From Rarobacter faecitabidus (lineage in GTDB: Bacteria; Actinomycetota; Actinomycetes; Actinomycetales; Cellulomonadaceae): 64,000 nucleotides of DNA. The stretch covers positions 992,001 through 1,056,000 of the forward strand of contig NZ_VFOS01000001.1 in assembly GCF_006716265.1 (NCBI RefSeq), given 5' to 3'. A program made the position numbers and the translations under genes. Positions 50,256 to 57,880 of the stretch are shown here, piece after piece. The notes beneath the pieces are model-generated. The model worked only from the letters and a program-made list of their open reading frames with translations, was not told the origin of the DNA and ran no database searches. Positions within the stretch are counted from its first letter, which is position 1. The number at the start of each line of letters is the position of its first letter.

Positions 50256-52075
50256 CCCGTCGATCGATTCAGTTCGACGAAGTCCTTCAGCGGTGACCCT
50301 GGATCGTTGGGGTCCGCGTTCCATTTCTGGGCCATCGATCCGTCACACTTCTCGATTATGACGGTGCTCCAGTTCATGTCCTGCCCGTAGTCGACGTAGT
50401 AGTTGTACGCGCCGGAACTCGTGAGGTTCTTCACGTTGGCCTCGTCCTTGTTCCGCTGCTGACTGTGGTGGACGGGGCCGGCCGCTGACAAACACATAGT
50501 TAGGTCACTGGTGGGGCGGAACGTCCAACTGGTCATCGGATCGCCACTTGCCGTGGTGCGCAACCACCAGGCCCGCTGGGTGTTGGAGCATTTGGGACCG
50601 AATCCGCTCGGGAGGGATTCTTGCCCATTGTAGTAGATATTGCCATCGGTGAATCGAGGGAAGTAGTAGGTCCTCATGTCAACGCCATTCTTATTGAACG
50701 GCGGAATCGCCTTTGATGAATCACTAGCCGGGAAACCCTTCGTGGTCGGTGCCAACAGGCAGAAGGGGGTGTTGATGTAGGTCCCATACCAGGCGAATCC
50801 GTTCGTCCCCTCGATCGTCGGCTTGACGACAATTTGCGTCGTCTTCGACGTCGTTCCGGCGTCGGGTTCTGCGTAGACCCACTTGTGGTTCCAGCGGAAG
50901 TTCTGCGTACCCGTGGTCAGGCTGGCGGGGTCCTGCTTGCACGGATAGAGGATGTTATAGGGCATCCAGAGCTTGTCGCGGAAAACGTCCATGCAGCGGC
51001 CGAACTGCAGTAGGTTGACCATTTGCGAGGTGTCGTGCGAGGCGGCGCCCGCGCCGACGTTGGGCTCCGGATCGAATGCGCTCCAGGCGACGCCATCGGT
51101 CCGCACGGGGTTACCGACCAACAGTGGCAACCCGGCGAGGTTGGTCGCACTGATCGTTGTCCGCAGGCTGGTTTGCGCGTAGTCGGTGTTCGCGGCGTTC
51201 TGCCCCTGCCACGTGCCTCCGTCGCGCCAACTGAGTCGTTGTCCCAGGGGATCTTGCAGCGTCGTGGTACACGGCTGCAGCGTCGTAGCGACCTCACCAG
51301 AGCCAGACCCTGGTGGCCGACCGGAAATGCAAAGATCGGTGCCCGCCCCCTTAGATGAGGCGAGGTGGATCATGTAGTCACTCTTCCACTCCCAGCGGTT
51401 CTGATCAGTGGGCTCGGCGCAATCGGCGGAGGATGCGTCACGGTAGAAGATCCCGGACCCGGCGGCAACGCTGGATGCGACGAGGCAGTACCCCTTGCCC
51501 TCTGAGTAAATGCGGCCGCCGGTCGTGTTCACGACCTTGAGGGAGAACTGGTAGACGGCCTCAATCTTCCGGTCAACCGCGTCGCCGAGAATCTTGTCGT
51601 TGCTGTCTGCTCCCTGGGACGTCACCAGTGCGTAGCCCGGGACTGCGCGCAGGCCTCTCCACCCACCTCCTGTCGAACACTGGATCTGGTTCGCCGCGTC
51701 ATTGCGCCACTGGGCGGACTTGTCACTCGGATCCAGGAGGTAGTATTTAACGGTTGCCTCAAAGCGCGTCGGGGTGCCCGAACCGTCGACGTTCCCGGAG
51801 ACCAAGCAAGGGAGTTTGTGGATATCCCCCATCGTCTCACCGGAGGGATCCGGGCCGACGGCCGCGCGAATCTGGCTTACGGTCGCGTCGAGACCCGCCT
51901 GGGCCGCGGCTATGGTGCGCGTGCTCTTGGCGTTGACGAGGGTGGGTTTGACCTCCATGATCACGAGTGCGAGGAGGATCGCGCTGAGTCCAAGGACGAC
52001 GAGCATGAGGAAGATGGCCGTGGCCATGGCCACGCCGTCGTCACGGTGGCCGCGCAGCGATTGAAGCCGGTTCAT
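50252..52075 (-). CDS. PilX/GspK-like minor pilin with ricin-like beta-trefoil segments
   Basis: 607 aa from the ATG at 52075 (ATGA overlap with the upstream pilin). The leader MNRLQSLRGHRDDG ends in Gly14; the mature N-terminus VAMATAIFLMLVVLGLSAIL has Thr rather than Glu at position 5, a trait of tip-located GspK/PilX pilins. After about residue 190 come repeated blocks: YCLVASS...QNRWEW, LCISGRPP...QRLSWRD, RCMDVFRDKL...NILYPCKQ, FCLLAPTT, and MCLSAAGP...IEKCDGSMAQKWN. These C-(L/I/M)-x-V/S openings with Q-x-W-like closings recall ricin-B/QxW lectin repeats. It has many cysteines for a pilin. The fold needs to be confirmed; if right, this is a carbohydrate-binding tip pilin. Confidence 0.78.
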   Translation of the reverse strand: MNRLQSLRGHRDDGVAMATAIFLMLVVLGLSAILLALVIMEVKPTLVNAKSTRTIAAAQAGLDATVSQIRAAVGPDPSGETMGDIHKLPCLVSGNVDGSGTPTRFEATVKYYLLDPSDKSAQWRNDAANQIQCSTGGGWRGLRAVPGYALVTSQGADSNDKILGDAVDRKIEAVYQFSLKVVNTTGGRIYSEGKGYCLVASSVAAGSGIFYRDASSADCAEPTDQNRWEWKSDYMIHLASSKGAGTDLCISGRPPGSGSGEVATTLQPCTTTLQDPLGQRLSWRDGGTWQGQNAANTDYAQTSLRTTISATNLAGLPLLVGNPVRTDGVAWSAFDPEPNVGAGAASHDTSQMVNLLQFGRCMDVFRDKLWMPYNILYPCKQDPASLTTGTQNFRWNHKWVYAEPDAGTTSKTTQIVVKPTIEGTNGFAWYGTYINTPFCLLAPTTKGFPASDSSKAIPPFNKNGVDMRTYYFPRFTDGNIYYNGQESLPSGFGPKCSNTQRAWWLRTTASGDPMTSWTFRPTSDLTMCLSAAGPVHHSQQRNKDEANVKNLTSSGAYNYYVDYGQDMNWSTVIIEKCDGSMAQKWNADPNDPGSPLKDFVELNRSTG

Positions 52076-52785
52076 GGTCTTCCCACTCCCGTCAGGCATA
52101 CAGGAAAGTCGGTGATTCCGTCGTTGTTGGAGTCAGTGTTGCTCGTGGACTGGTCGCTGCTGTTCCGCGCCACCAAGATGGTGTTGAGTTGCGAGCCACT
52201 GCCGTCCCCGAATGAGCCCAGGCCTGCGTCCAGGACTACCCGCAGTCGCTGGTTCGTGTAGCTGACGCCGGAACTATCATCAACGCCCGCGCGATAGAAC
52301 GTGAAGGGCCGCTGGGCCGGGACCGAAAGGTCATTCCTACCCTTGGTGACGAAGCTCTGCCACGCCGAGACCGATGCCGGAGATCCATCGATCCAATTAC
52401 GGCGCTGCAGTTCCTTGGAAGTGGAGTCATACCGCCATTGGACGCACTGCGCCACTCCCTCATTGTCCGGCTCCATATAGCGGTACTCCACGTACTGCCG
52501 AGTGCCCACGATGGCAGGCCGATTGATGTCGGTCGCGTAGCGGATCTCGCGATCCATGCGCTGAAAAACGGTGCGCATCTGGTCACCTGCCGAACTGGAC
52601 GAGTCCGCCCGCACGGTGGTCCGCACCATGGCAACGACGCCGGCCATGAAGATCGCGAGAACGAGGGTCAGAATTCCCATCGCCACGATCAGTTCCACGA
52701 GCGTCATACCCTTGTCGCGAGGGTCGTCCCGGGTTGCCCCCTGGTCCGGGCCTAACGAACGTACGTGATCAGTGACCTCACTCAT
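52072..52785 (-). CDS. PilW/GspJ-like minor prepilin
   Basis: 237 aa from the ATG at 52785, which overlaps the upstream pilin stop (TGATG). A 26-residue leader ends in RDDPRDKG, and the mature protein begins MTLVELIVAMGILTLVLAIF with Glu5, a type III prepilin signal with Met at +1. The globular part has the GspJ/PilW pattern MRTVFQRMDREIRYATDINR. The middle gene of three coupled minor pilins, probably part of the tip-initiating complex. Confidence 0.88.
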   Translation of the reverse strand: MSEVTDHVRSLGPDQGATRDDPRDKGMTLVELIVAMGILTLVLAIFMAGVVAMVRTTVRADSSSSAGDQMRTVFQRMDREIRYATDINRPAIVGTRQYVEYRYMEPDNEGVAQCVQWRYDSTSKELQRRNWIDGSPASVSAWQSFVTKGRNDLSVPAQRPFTFYRAGVDDSSGVSYTNQRLRVVLDAGLGSFGDGSGSQLNTILVARNSSDQSTSNTDSNNDGITDFPVCLTGVGRP

Positions 52786-55280
52786 CAGAACTCGAGCGTC
52801 CAATCGGCGATCTGGAATTCGCGTCCGCCATTGCGAACGCTACTGAACGACAGCATGTAGAACTTGTAGGAGCCGGGGTTGGCAACATCGAAGTACCTAG
52901 CCTGCTTGCGCGCGCTCCAAGTCTGGTCGATCTTGGTGTCGATCTGCGTCCAGGACGCGTGTGCGGGATTCGTGGCTGCCGCGGCGTTCGTGGAACCGTA
53001 GAGCTTCCACGCCTTCGGATCGCGGCCCTCGCTGTCGTTCGCCGACGTTATCGAGTACTTGCTCAGCGTCTGGGCGCTGGACAATTTGTAGATCACGTTG
53101 ATGGGGAAGTCGCTCCCGCTGGGGAATCGATCCAGGCCGACAAACCACTTGGTGTCCGGGTTCTTATCCGTGATTTCGGTAACCGATTCCGTTTTCCAGT
53201 TGGGGATCGACCCCTCGGGCATGCGGCCATACTTCGTTTCAGAGATGAACGTAGTCTTCAGCGTCTCGGAGTCATCGTTGGTCACCGTCGAGTGAATGTT
53301 CGGATAGCCCACGTTGAAAGTCACTACCACGGAGTTCGACTCCACACCCAGTGCGGCCAGCGCTGCAGCGCTCGACCACGGAACGAGCTTGTACTCGAAC
53401 GTGCACTGTCCTGGGGTCGACGGCGGCTTGAAGATCACGCCGTTGTCCTCCAGGTAGTCGCCTGACTTCCCCGCACTAAACTCGCCACAAGACAAGGGGC
53501 GGGTGATCTTAACTTTCGTTTGAGTTCCGCCGGCGGGAATATCGTTCTTCTTGAAGTTCCCCGTGGAAACGTCGAACCCTGGCCGGGCACTTGCGTTGTC
53601 CGGCCTGAACTCGCTGGCGCCAACGGCGACGATGTAGTTGTCTGGCTTGGCAACCGGGTTAACCCTGATCACGATCGTCTTGGTGATGCCCGTCGTGAAG
53701 CCGGTGGACGTGTACATCTGATAGGTAATCGTGAAGTACGCGGGCGTGTCGGTTTGCGGCGTGAACTTGATTGTGCTCGATCGCTTGTTGTTTGTGCTGT
53801 TGTACGCCCCGGTGCCAACGGTGAGACGCCCCTGGTAGGAGGTCCCGACCGGCGCCCAGCTGATCCCGACGATGTCGATCTGGCAGGAGGACTTGTTGTC
53901 GTTCAACTGGTTGATTTTGAGTTCCTGCGGATTCTCGGTTCCGTCCAACTGCAAGTCGATGACCAGGTCCGAGATGTTCATGCAGTCACCGACGGTGACC
54001 CTCACCGCGGCTCGTTCGACTGAGGCGAACACGGCAGCGCCCGACTCGCTACCCTCGACGTCGGCCAGGTAGTAGTAGAAGGTGACGATCGAACCGAGCG
54101 GTGTGGTCGAGGGTGCCTTGAACTTGATGCTCGTGCCGTCCGCCTCGATACCCCACTTGTTGAGTTCGGTCTTGTCCGCTGCCCTGCTGGCGGCAAGGGT
54201 GGCGTCCGGTTCGGCGCTCAGGATGTCCAAAGTGGGCGACATGCTGATGAACAGCTTCTTGTCGAGCCCTTGGCCGTTGACCTTACCCTGATCGTTGGCG
54301 AATACGTTGAGCGTGGTCTCGTCGCCGATGGGCGCGGTGAAGGCATCGTTCACCGCGCGCGGCAGGATGCGCACGTTCACCGTGGCCGCATTCGCAGAGA
54401 CCTGTCCCTGTGCGTCGATGAGCGTGTACTTGAATGCGTCCGTGCCGGAGTAGTTGTTGTCGGTCGGCAGGTAGCTCACAATGCCGTCACCAACCCGATT
54501 GACGGTTCCCTTGACCGCGCCGCCGTTCGCCCCAGAGAGCCGGACCGGATCGTCGCCCGGCTGATAGACGACGTCATCGTTGCCGATGACCGCGTTCATG
54601 GTGGCGATGGTATCTCCGGCGCTCACCCGCATGGTGTCATCGACGGGATAGGGACGCAGGTTGGAGTTCCAGAACACGTCCTGGCTGGGATCGATGAGTG
54701 CGGTGGCGCGGTAGGAACACGAGGTTGCGGTGCAGTTCTTGCCCGACCATGTGACGACGGCACGCACCCTATAGATCAGCACGTCGTCGACGGCGGCGCG
54801 GGCGACGTTGCAGTTCTGCGCGCTCGTCGAGGCCGTGGCGGGGCGGTAGCAACCGCCGATAAGTGTGGTGACCTGATAGGTCGTGTTGGCCACGGTAGTG
54901 GAGTACGTCAGTGGCACCCAGTCGTCCGCTACCCCGGCGGCGCCCGCGGGGTCCCAGGCGGAGGTCTGGATCATGTCCGTGGAATCTGCGCCGTTTGCGG
55001 CGAAGGCCGCCTGCACGTCCGCCTGCGAGCGGCCGCGCAGTACGCCCGACACGCCGCCCGATTTCGCCGGCTGCGGCGAGACTGCGCGCGCCGCGTCCAG
55101 CGCCTGGCTCGCAACGGATGCGGCGACCTGGTCCGACTGCAACTTCTTCGTTGAAGCCAGTCCGGAGATGAAGAAGGCTGCCGCGGCCGCACCAATGATT
55201 CCGATCAGTGCGAGGGCGACAACGACTTCGACGAGGGATAGCCCAGCGTCATCCCCACAATTCATCTGACGACGATGCAT
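52785..55280 (-). CDS. Giant PilV-like minor pilin with Ig/cadherin-like repeats and a discoidin-like domain
   Basis: 831 aa, several times the size of a normal minor pilin. The leader MHRRQMNCGDDAG is followed by LSLVEVVVALALIGIIGAAA with Glu5. Residues about 40-210 are pilin-like. From about 215 come at least three cadherin/Ig-like modules, each opening with the pattern xxVDDxxxV (PYPVDDTMRVSAGDT, RAVNDAFTAPIGDE, AKPDNYIVAVG). The last ~130 residues resemble an F5/8 type C (discoidin) domain: ITDKNPDTKWF, LSKYSITSANDSEGRDPKAW, KLYGSTN, SARKQARYFDVANPGSYKFY and FQIADWTLEF. Discoidin domains bind glycans or lipids. The ATG has AGGAG upstream. It is probably a pilus adhesin. Confidence 0.85.
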   Translation of the reverse strand: MHRRQMNCGDDAGLSLVEVVVALALIGIIGAAAAAFFISGLASTKKLQSDQVAASVASQALDAARAVSPQPAKSGGVSGVLRGRSQADVQAAFAANGADSTDMIQTSAWDPAGAAGVADDWVPLTYSTTVANTTYQVTTLIGGCYRPATASTSAQNCNVARAAVDDVLIYRVRAVVTWSGKNCTATSCSYRATALIDPSQDVFWNSNLRPYPVDDTMRVSAGDTIATMNAVIGNDDVVYQPGDDPVRLSGANGGAVKGTVNRVGDGIVSYLPTDNNYSGTDAFKYTLIDAQGQVSANAATVNVRILPRAVNDAFTAPIGDETTLNVFANDQGKVNGQGLDKKLFISMSPTLDILSAEPDATLAASRAADKTELNKWGIEADGTSIKFKAPSTTPLGSIVTFYYYLADVEGSESGAAVFASVERAAVRVTVGDCMNISDLVIDLQLDGTENPQELKINQLNDNKSSCQIDIVGISWAPVGTSYQGRLTVGTGAYNSTNNKRSSTIKFTPQTDTPAYFTITYQMYTSTGFTTGITKTIVIRVNPVAKPDNYIVAVGASEFRPDNASARPGFDVSTGNFKKNDIPAGGTQTKVKITRPLSCGEFSAGKSGDYLEDNGVIFKPPSTPGQCTFEYKLVPWSSAAALAALGVESNSVVVTFNVGYPNIHSTVTNDDSETLKTTFISETKYGRMPEGSIPNWKTESVTEITDKNPDTKWFVGLDRFPSGSDFPINVIYKLSSAQTLSKYSITSANDSEGRDPKAWKLYGSTNAAAATNPAHASWTQIDTKIDQTWSARKQARYFDVANPGSYKFYMLSFSSVRNGGREFQIADWTLEF

Positions 55281-55355
55281 GTCCCCACTCCTAGCAGATC
55301 CTACTGACTGCGGCTGACGGCGAGTTCGTTCAGCATCGCCGAACTACATGTGCGG

Positions 55356-55458
55356 CAGGGTGTCGTCGACAGCCTTGGCAATCGCCGACACCCTGCGCGT
55401 TGTGGAGAACTATGTTTCGGATTTACCAACGGTGCTGGTACTCAAGACGGTTCTCCAC
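55356..55458 (-). terminator. Two stem-loops after the major pilin gene
   Basis: In the 195-base gap after pilA two perfect inverted repeats occur: GTGGAGAAC/GTTCTCCAC (55402-55410 and 55450-55458), then GCAGGGTGTCG/CGACACCCTGC (55355-55365 and 55386-55396). Neither has a U-tract. They may stabilise the pilA mRNA 3' end or partly stop transcription, giving much more major pilin than minor pilins. A possible -10 for the minor-pilin genes, TAGGAT, lies at 55298-55303. Confidence 0.6.
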
Positions 55459-55475
55459 CTGTCTGCCGATCCGAC

Positions 55476-55922
55476 TTACTGAAGGCCTCCGGCAGCCGAG
55501 TCGTACGTGAACTCGTTGCCTGCAGCGTCCTTGGTTCCCTTGGGATTGTAACCAGTAATGGTGTAAGCCTGCGGGTCTGTTGGACTGATGGTGTAGGTGA
55601 TGATGTTGCCTGTCGAGAGGACGATCGTTCCGCCAGCGGCCTTAGTTCCTGCCGGAATTACGAAATTGTTGGGAGCTGTCCCGCCAGTTACGATCGGTGC
55701 GCTGGGGTACGCCTGTTCGTCGGTGTAGTACGTCTCGATCTCGTTGGCTGCCGTGCGGAGGTCCGACTTGATGGACGAGTCGACGGCCTTCTTGCGCTGG
55801 TTGAGGAACACCGGGATCGCGATGGCCGCGAGGATACCGATGATGATGATGACGACGAGGAGCTCGATGAGCGTAAAGCCCTTGTCCTTCTCCGCCAGGG
55901 ACTTCTGGATGCGTGCGATCAT
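55476..55922 (-). CDS. pilA: Major type IV pilin
   Basis: Shaft subunit, 148 aa. The 15-residue leader MIARIQKSLAEKDKG is cut by PilD; mature FTLIELLVVIIIIGILAAIA with Glu5 is a textbook N-terminus. IPVFLNQRKKAVDSSIKSDL follows as in other Gram-positive pilins. The C-terminal part is Thr/Ala/Gly-rich and has no cysteines, so it lacks the D-region disulfide. AGGAAGG before the ATG at 55922 is strong, and a GC hairpin sits in its leader. I call it the major pilin from its short length, strong translation signal and flanking hairpins. Confidence 0.93.
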   Translation of the reverse strand: MIARIQKSLAEKDKGFTLIELLVVIIIIGILAAIAIPVFLNQRKKAVDSSIKSDLRTAANEIETYYTDEQAYPSAPIVTGGTAPNNFVIPAGTKAAGGTIVLSTGNIITYTISPTDPQAYTITGYNPKGTKDAAGNEFTYDSAAGGLQ

Positions 55923-55958
55923 GATTCACACCTTCCTATGATTCTCAGTCACAGTAAT

Positions 55959-55981
55959 CCGGTCCGGAAGCCCCGGACCGG
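55959..55981 (-). promoter_or_regulatory. Perfect 9-bp GC hairpin in the pilA leader
   Basis: CCGGTCCGG and CCGGACCGG enclose a five-base loop, 22-25 bases before the pilA ribosome binding site. No U-tract follows. It may protect a 5' end made by RNA processing or act as a weak terminator for the upstream pilin transcript. A CGAGAT/ATCTCG palindrome (56036-56049) lies further upstream. Confidence 0.55.
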
Positions 55982-56080
55982 GGGTCCTACCACTGTTGCC
56001 TTCGGCGCGAACCGATGCGGACTTTAGCCCGATTTCGAGATCAATCTCGCTCCCGCGTGACAACGATTACCGCCGCGCCT

Positions 56081-56581
56081 TTACGGCAGTGTGATCAGGC
56101 TAACACCAGCACAAGCACTAAGGCTAGTGTTAAATCCCCCATCAGTTGTCGATACCCAATTCTGAGTCGGGTTCACGCCAGAGATTTTGGTACCCAACAG
56201 GCAGTGATGCTCGGAACCATGCGCGTAGATATCGATGCGCACTCCTGGGCTCAATCGGACCCCGGCGTCGATGATCGCCTGTTTGGTGAGAGGCGTCGAC
56301 GCCGCCTCAATTGCGAGCACGGTGCCAGTAACCGTTCGTAGGTCGCTCTTGATCGACGCATCAGCGGCCTTCTGCCGCTGGCTGAGGAAGACGGGGATTG
56401 CGACGGCAGCGAGGATGCCGATGATGATGATCACGACCAGGATTTCAACGAGGGTGAAGCCTCTGTCGCGTTTGGCATCGGCCAACCCGACCCGCGAGCA
56501 AGTCGAGGGCGCGACCGGTCGGGTCTCGACAAGGTCGTTAAGGGGAACCATGAGAGGCGGCGGGTGAAGTGTTGCGGGCAT
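56081..56581 (-). CDS. Second type IV pilin with an unusually long leader
   Basis: 166 aa. The N-terminal FTLVEILVVIIIIGILAAVA with Glu5 and IPVFLSQRQKAADASIKSDL match the major pilin closely, indicating a duplication. The leader is 41 residues up to KRDRG, Pro-rich, against 15 in the major pilin. AAGGAGG at the right spacing supports the ATG at 56581; an internal ATG would still leave 31 residues. The mature C-terminal domain is short, with two cysteines (in EHHCLLG and SACAGVS) that could form a disulfide. Role unknown: low-abundance pilin or alternative subunit. Confidence 0.88.
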   Translation of the reverse strand: MPATLHPPPLMVPLNDLVETRPVAPSTCSRVGLADAKRDRGFTLVEILVVIIIIGILAAVAIPVFLSQRQKAADASIKSDLRTVTGTVLAIEAASTPLTKQAIIDAGVRLSPGVRIDIYAHGSEHHCLLGTKISGVNPTQNWVSTTDGGFNTSLSACAGVSLITLP

Positions 56582-56647
56582 GAGGCGACGCCTCCTTCGG
56601 GCTGCGGGCGCGAGGCCGGCAGTAACCGAGATTTCGCGTCCGTTCGT

Positions 56648-57880
56648 TTACTGGATCAGGTTAAATATGGAGAAGATCGGCATATAGAGCGCGATCACCA
56701 TGCCGCCAACGATTCCACCAATCACGAGAATCATCAAGGGTTCGATCAGGCTCGTGAGTTGTTCCGTAGTGGATTCCACCTCAGCGTCGTAAAACTCAGC
56801 GATCTTCTCCAGCATGTCGTCCAGCGCGCCGGTGTCCTCGCCGACCGACATCATTTGCACAACCATGGGTGGAAACACGGAGTGTTCCGAGAGCGGAGCC
56901 GTGAGGGATTTGCCCTTGCGCACCGAGTCCATGACGTCCAAGGCGGCCTTCTCCACGACCATGTTGCCCGAGGTCTCCCCCACGATCTCGAGGGCCTGCA
57001 AGATCGGAACGCCCGCGCGGAGCATGGCGCCAAGGTTTCGGGTGAAACGCGCCACGGCGATTTTCTGGGTGAGCTTCCCGAACACCGGAGCCCTGAGCTT
57101 GAACGGATCAATCTTCTCCCGGACTGACTTCTTGTGCTTGACCTTGTTCCACCAGATGAAGCCCACGATGACAATGATCACGAGCGGAATGATTCCGACC
57201 TTCAGGAAACCCGACAGCACCACGAGCAATTGCGTCGGCGCCGGCAATGCCCCGCCAAGTGAAGCAAACATGTCAGCGAAGACGGGAACGATGAACAGGA
57301 GCATTCCCACCGTGGCGAGAATAGCAACCACGAACACCACCACGGGATACGTCATAGCGGACTTGATCTTGCCCTTGAGCTTGACCTCGTCCTCGAAGTT
57401 CTTCGCCACCGACAACAGCGTCTGATCCAGGAATCCGCCTGTTTCCCCGGCCTTAACCATGTTGATCATGAGCGGCGGGAATACCTTCGGGTGTTTTGCG
57501 AGGGCCGCCGAGAAGGACACACCGGTCTCGACGTCATTGCGCACCTGATTCAGGATGCCCTGCAGTGTCTTGTTCTCGGTCTGATCGGTCAGGATCGTCA
57601 GCGCCCTTATGAGCGACAGCCCGGCATTTATCATGGTCGCCAACTGGCGGGACATGATGGCGATGTCCTTGAGGCCGACCTTGTCCGTCAAGCCCGGGAT
57701 AGTGATGTCCGAGTTGAGCCCGCCGGTCTTGACCTCGGTGATGCTGATGGGACTGCCGCCATTGGCCATGAGCCGCTGGGCAACGGCCGCCTCGGAGGGG
57801 CCCTCCATCTTGCCTTTGACGACGCTACCCTGCTTGTCCCGAACTTCGTAGTCGAACGTCTTCGATGCGCTCTTAGCCAT
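56648..57880 (-). CDS. pilC: Type IV pilus inner-membrane platform protein PilC
   Basis: Polytopic platform that passes motor rotation or force to pilins. 410 aa, two homologous GspF domains: MSRQLATMINAGLSLIRAL and FTRNLGAMLRAGVPILQALE are the paired signatures, each followed by a GETGGFL/GEDTGALDDML type segment. Membrane helices lie near 175-200, 220-245 and 380-405. The ATG overlaps the pilT stop by one base (TGATG), so the two are coupled. Confidence 0.96.
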   Translation of the reverse strand: MAKSASKTFDYEVRDKQGSVVKGKMEGPSEAAVAQRLMANGGSPISITEVKTGGLNSDITIPGLTDKVGLKDIAIMSRQLATMINAGLSLIRALTILTDQTENKTLQGILNQVRNDVETGVSFSAALAKHPKVFPPLMINMVKAGETGGFLDQTLLSVAKNFEDEVKLKGKIKSAMTYPVVVFVVAILATVGMLLFIVPVFADMFASLGGALPAPTQLLVVLSGFLKVGIIPLVIIVIVGFIWWNKVKHKKSVREKIDPFKLRAPVFGKLTQKIAVARFTRNLGAMLRAGVPILQALEIVGETSGNMVVEKAALDVMDSVRKGKSLTAPLSEHSVFPPMVVQMMSVGEDTGALDDMLEKIAEFYDAEVESTTEQLTSLIEPLMILVIGGIVGGMVIALYMPIFSIFNLIQ

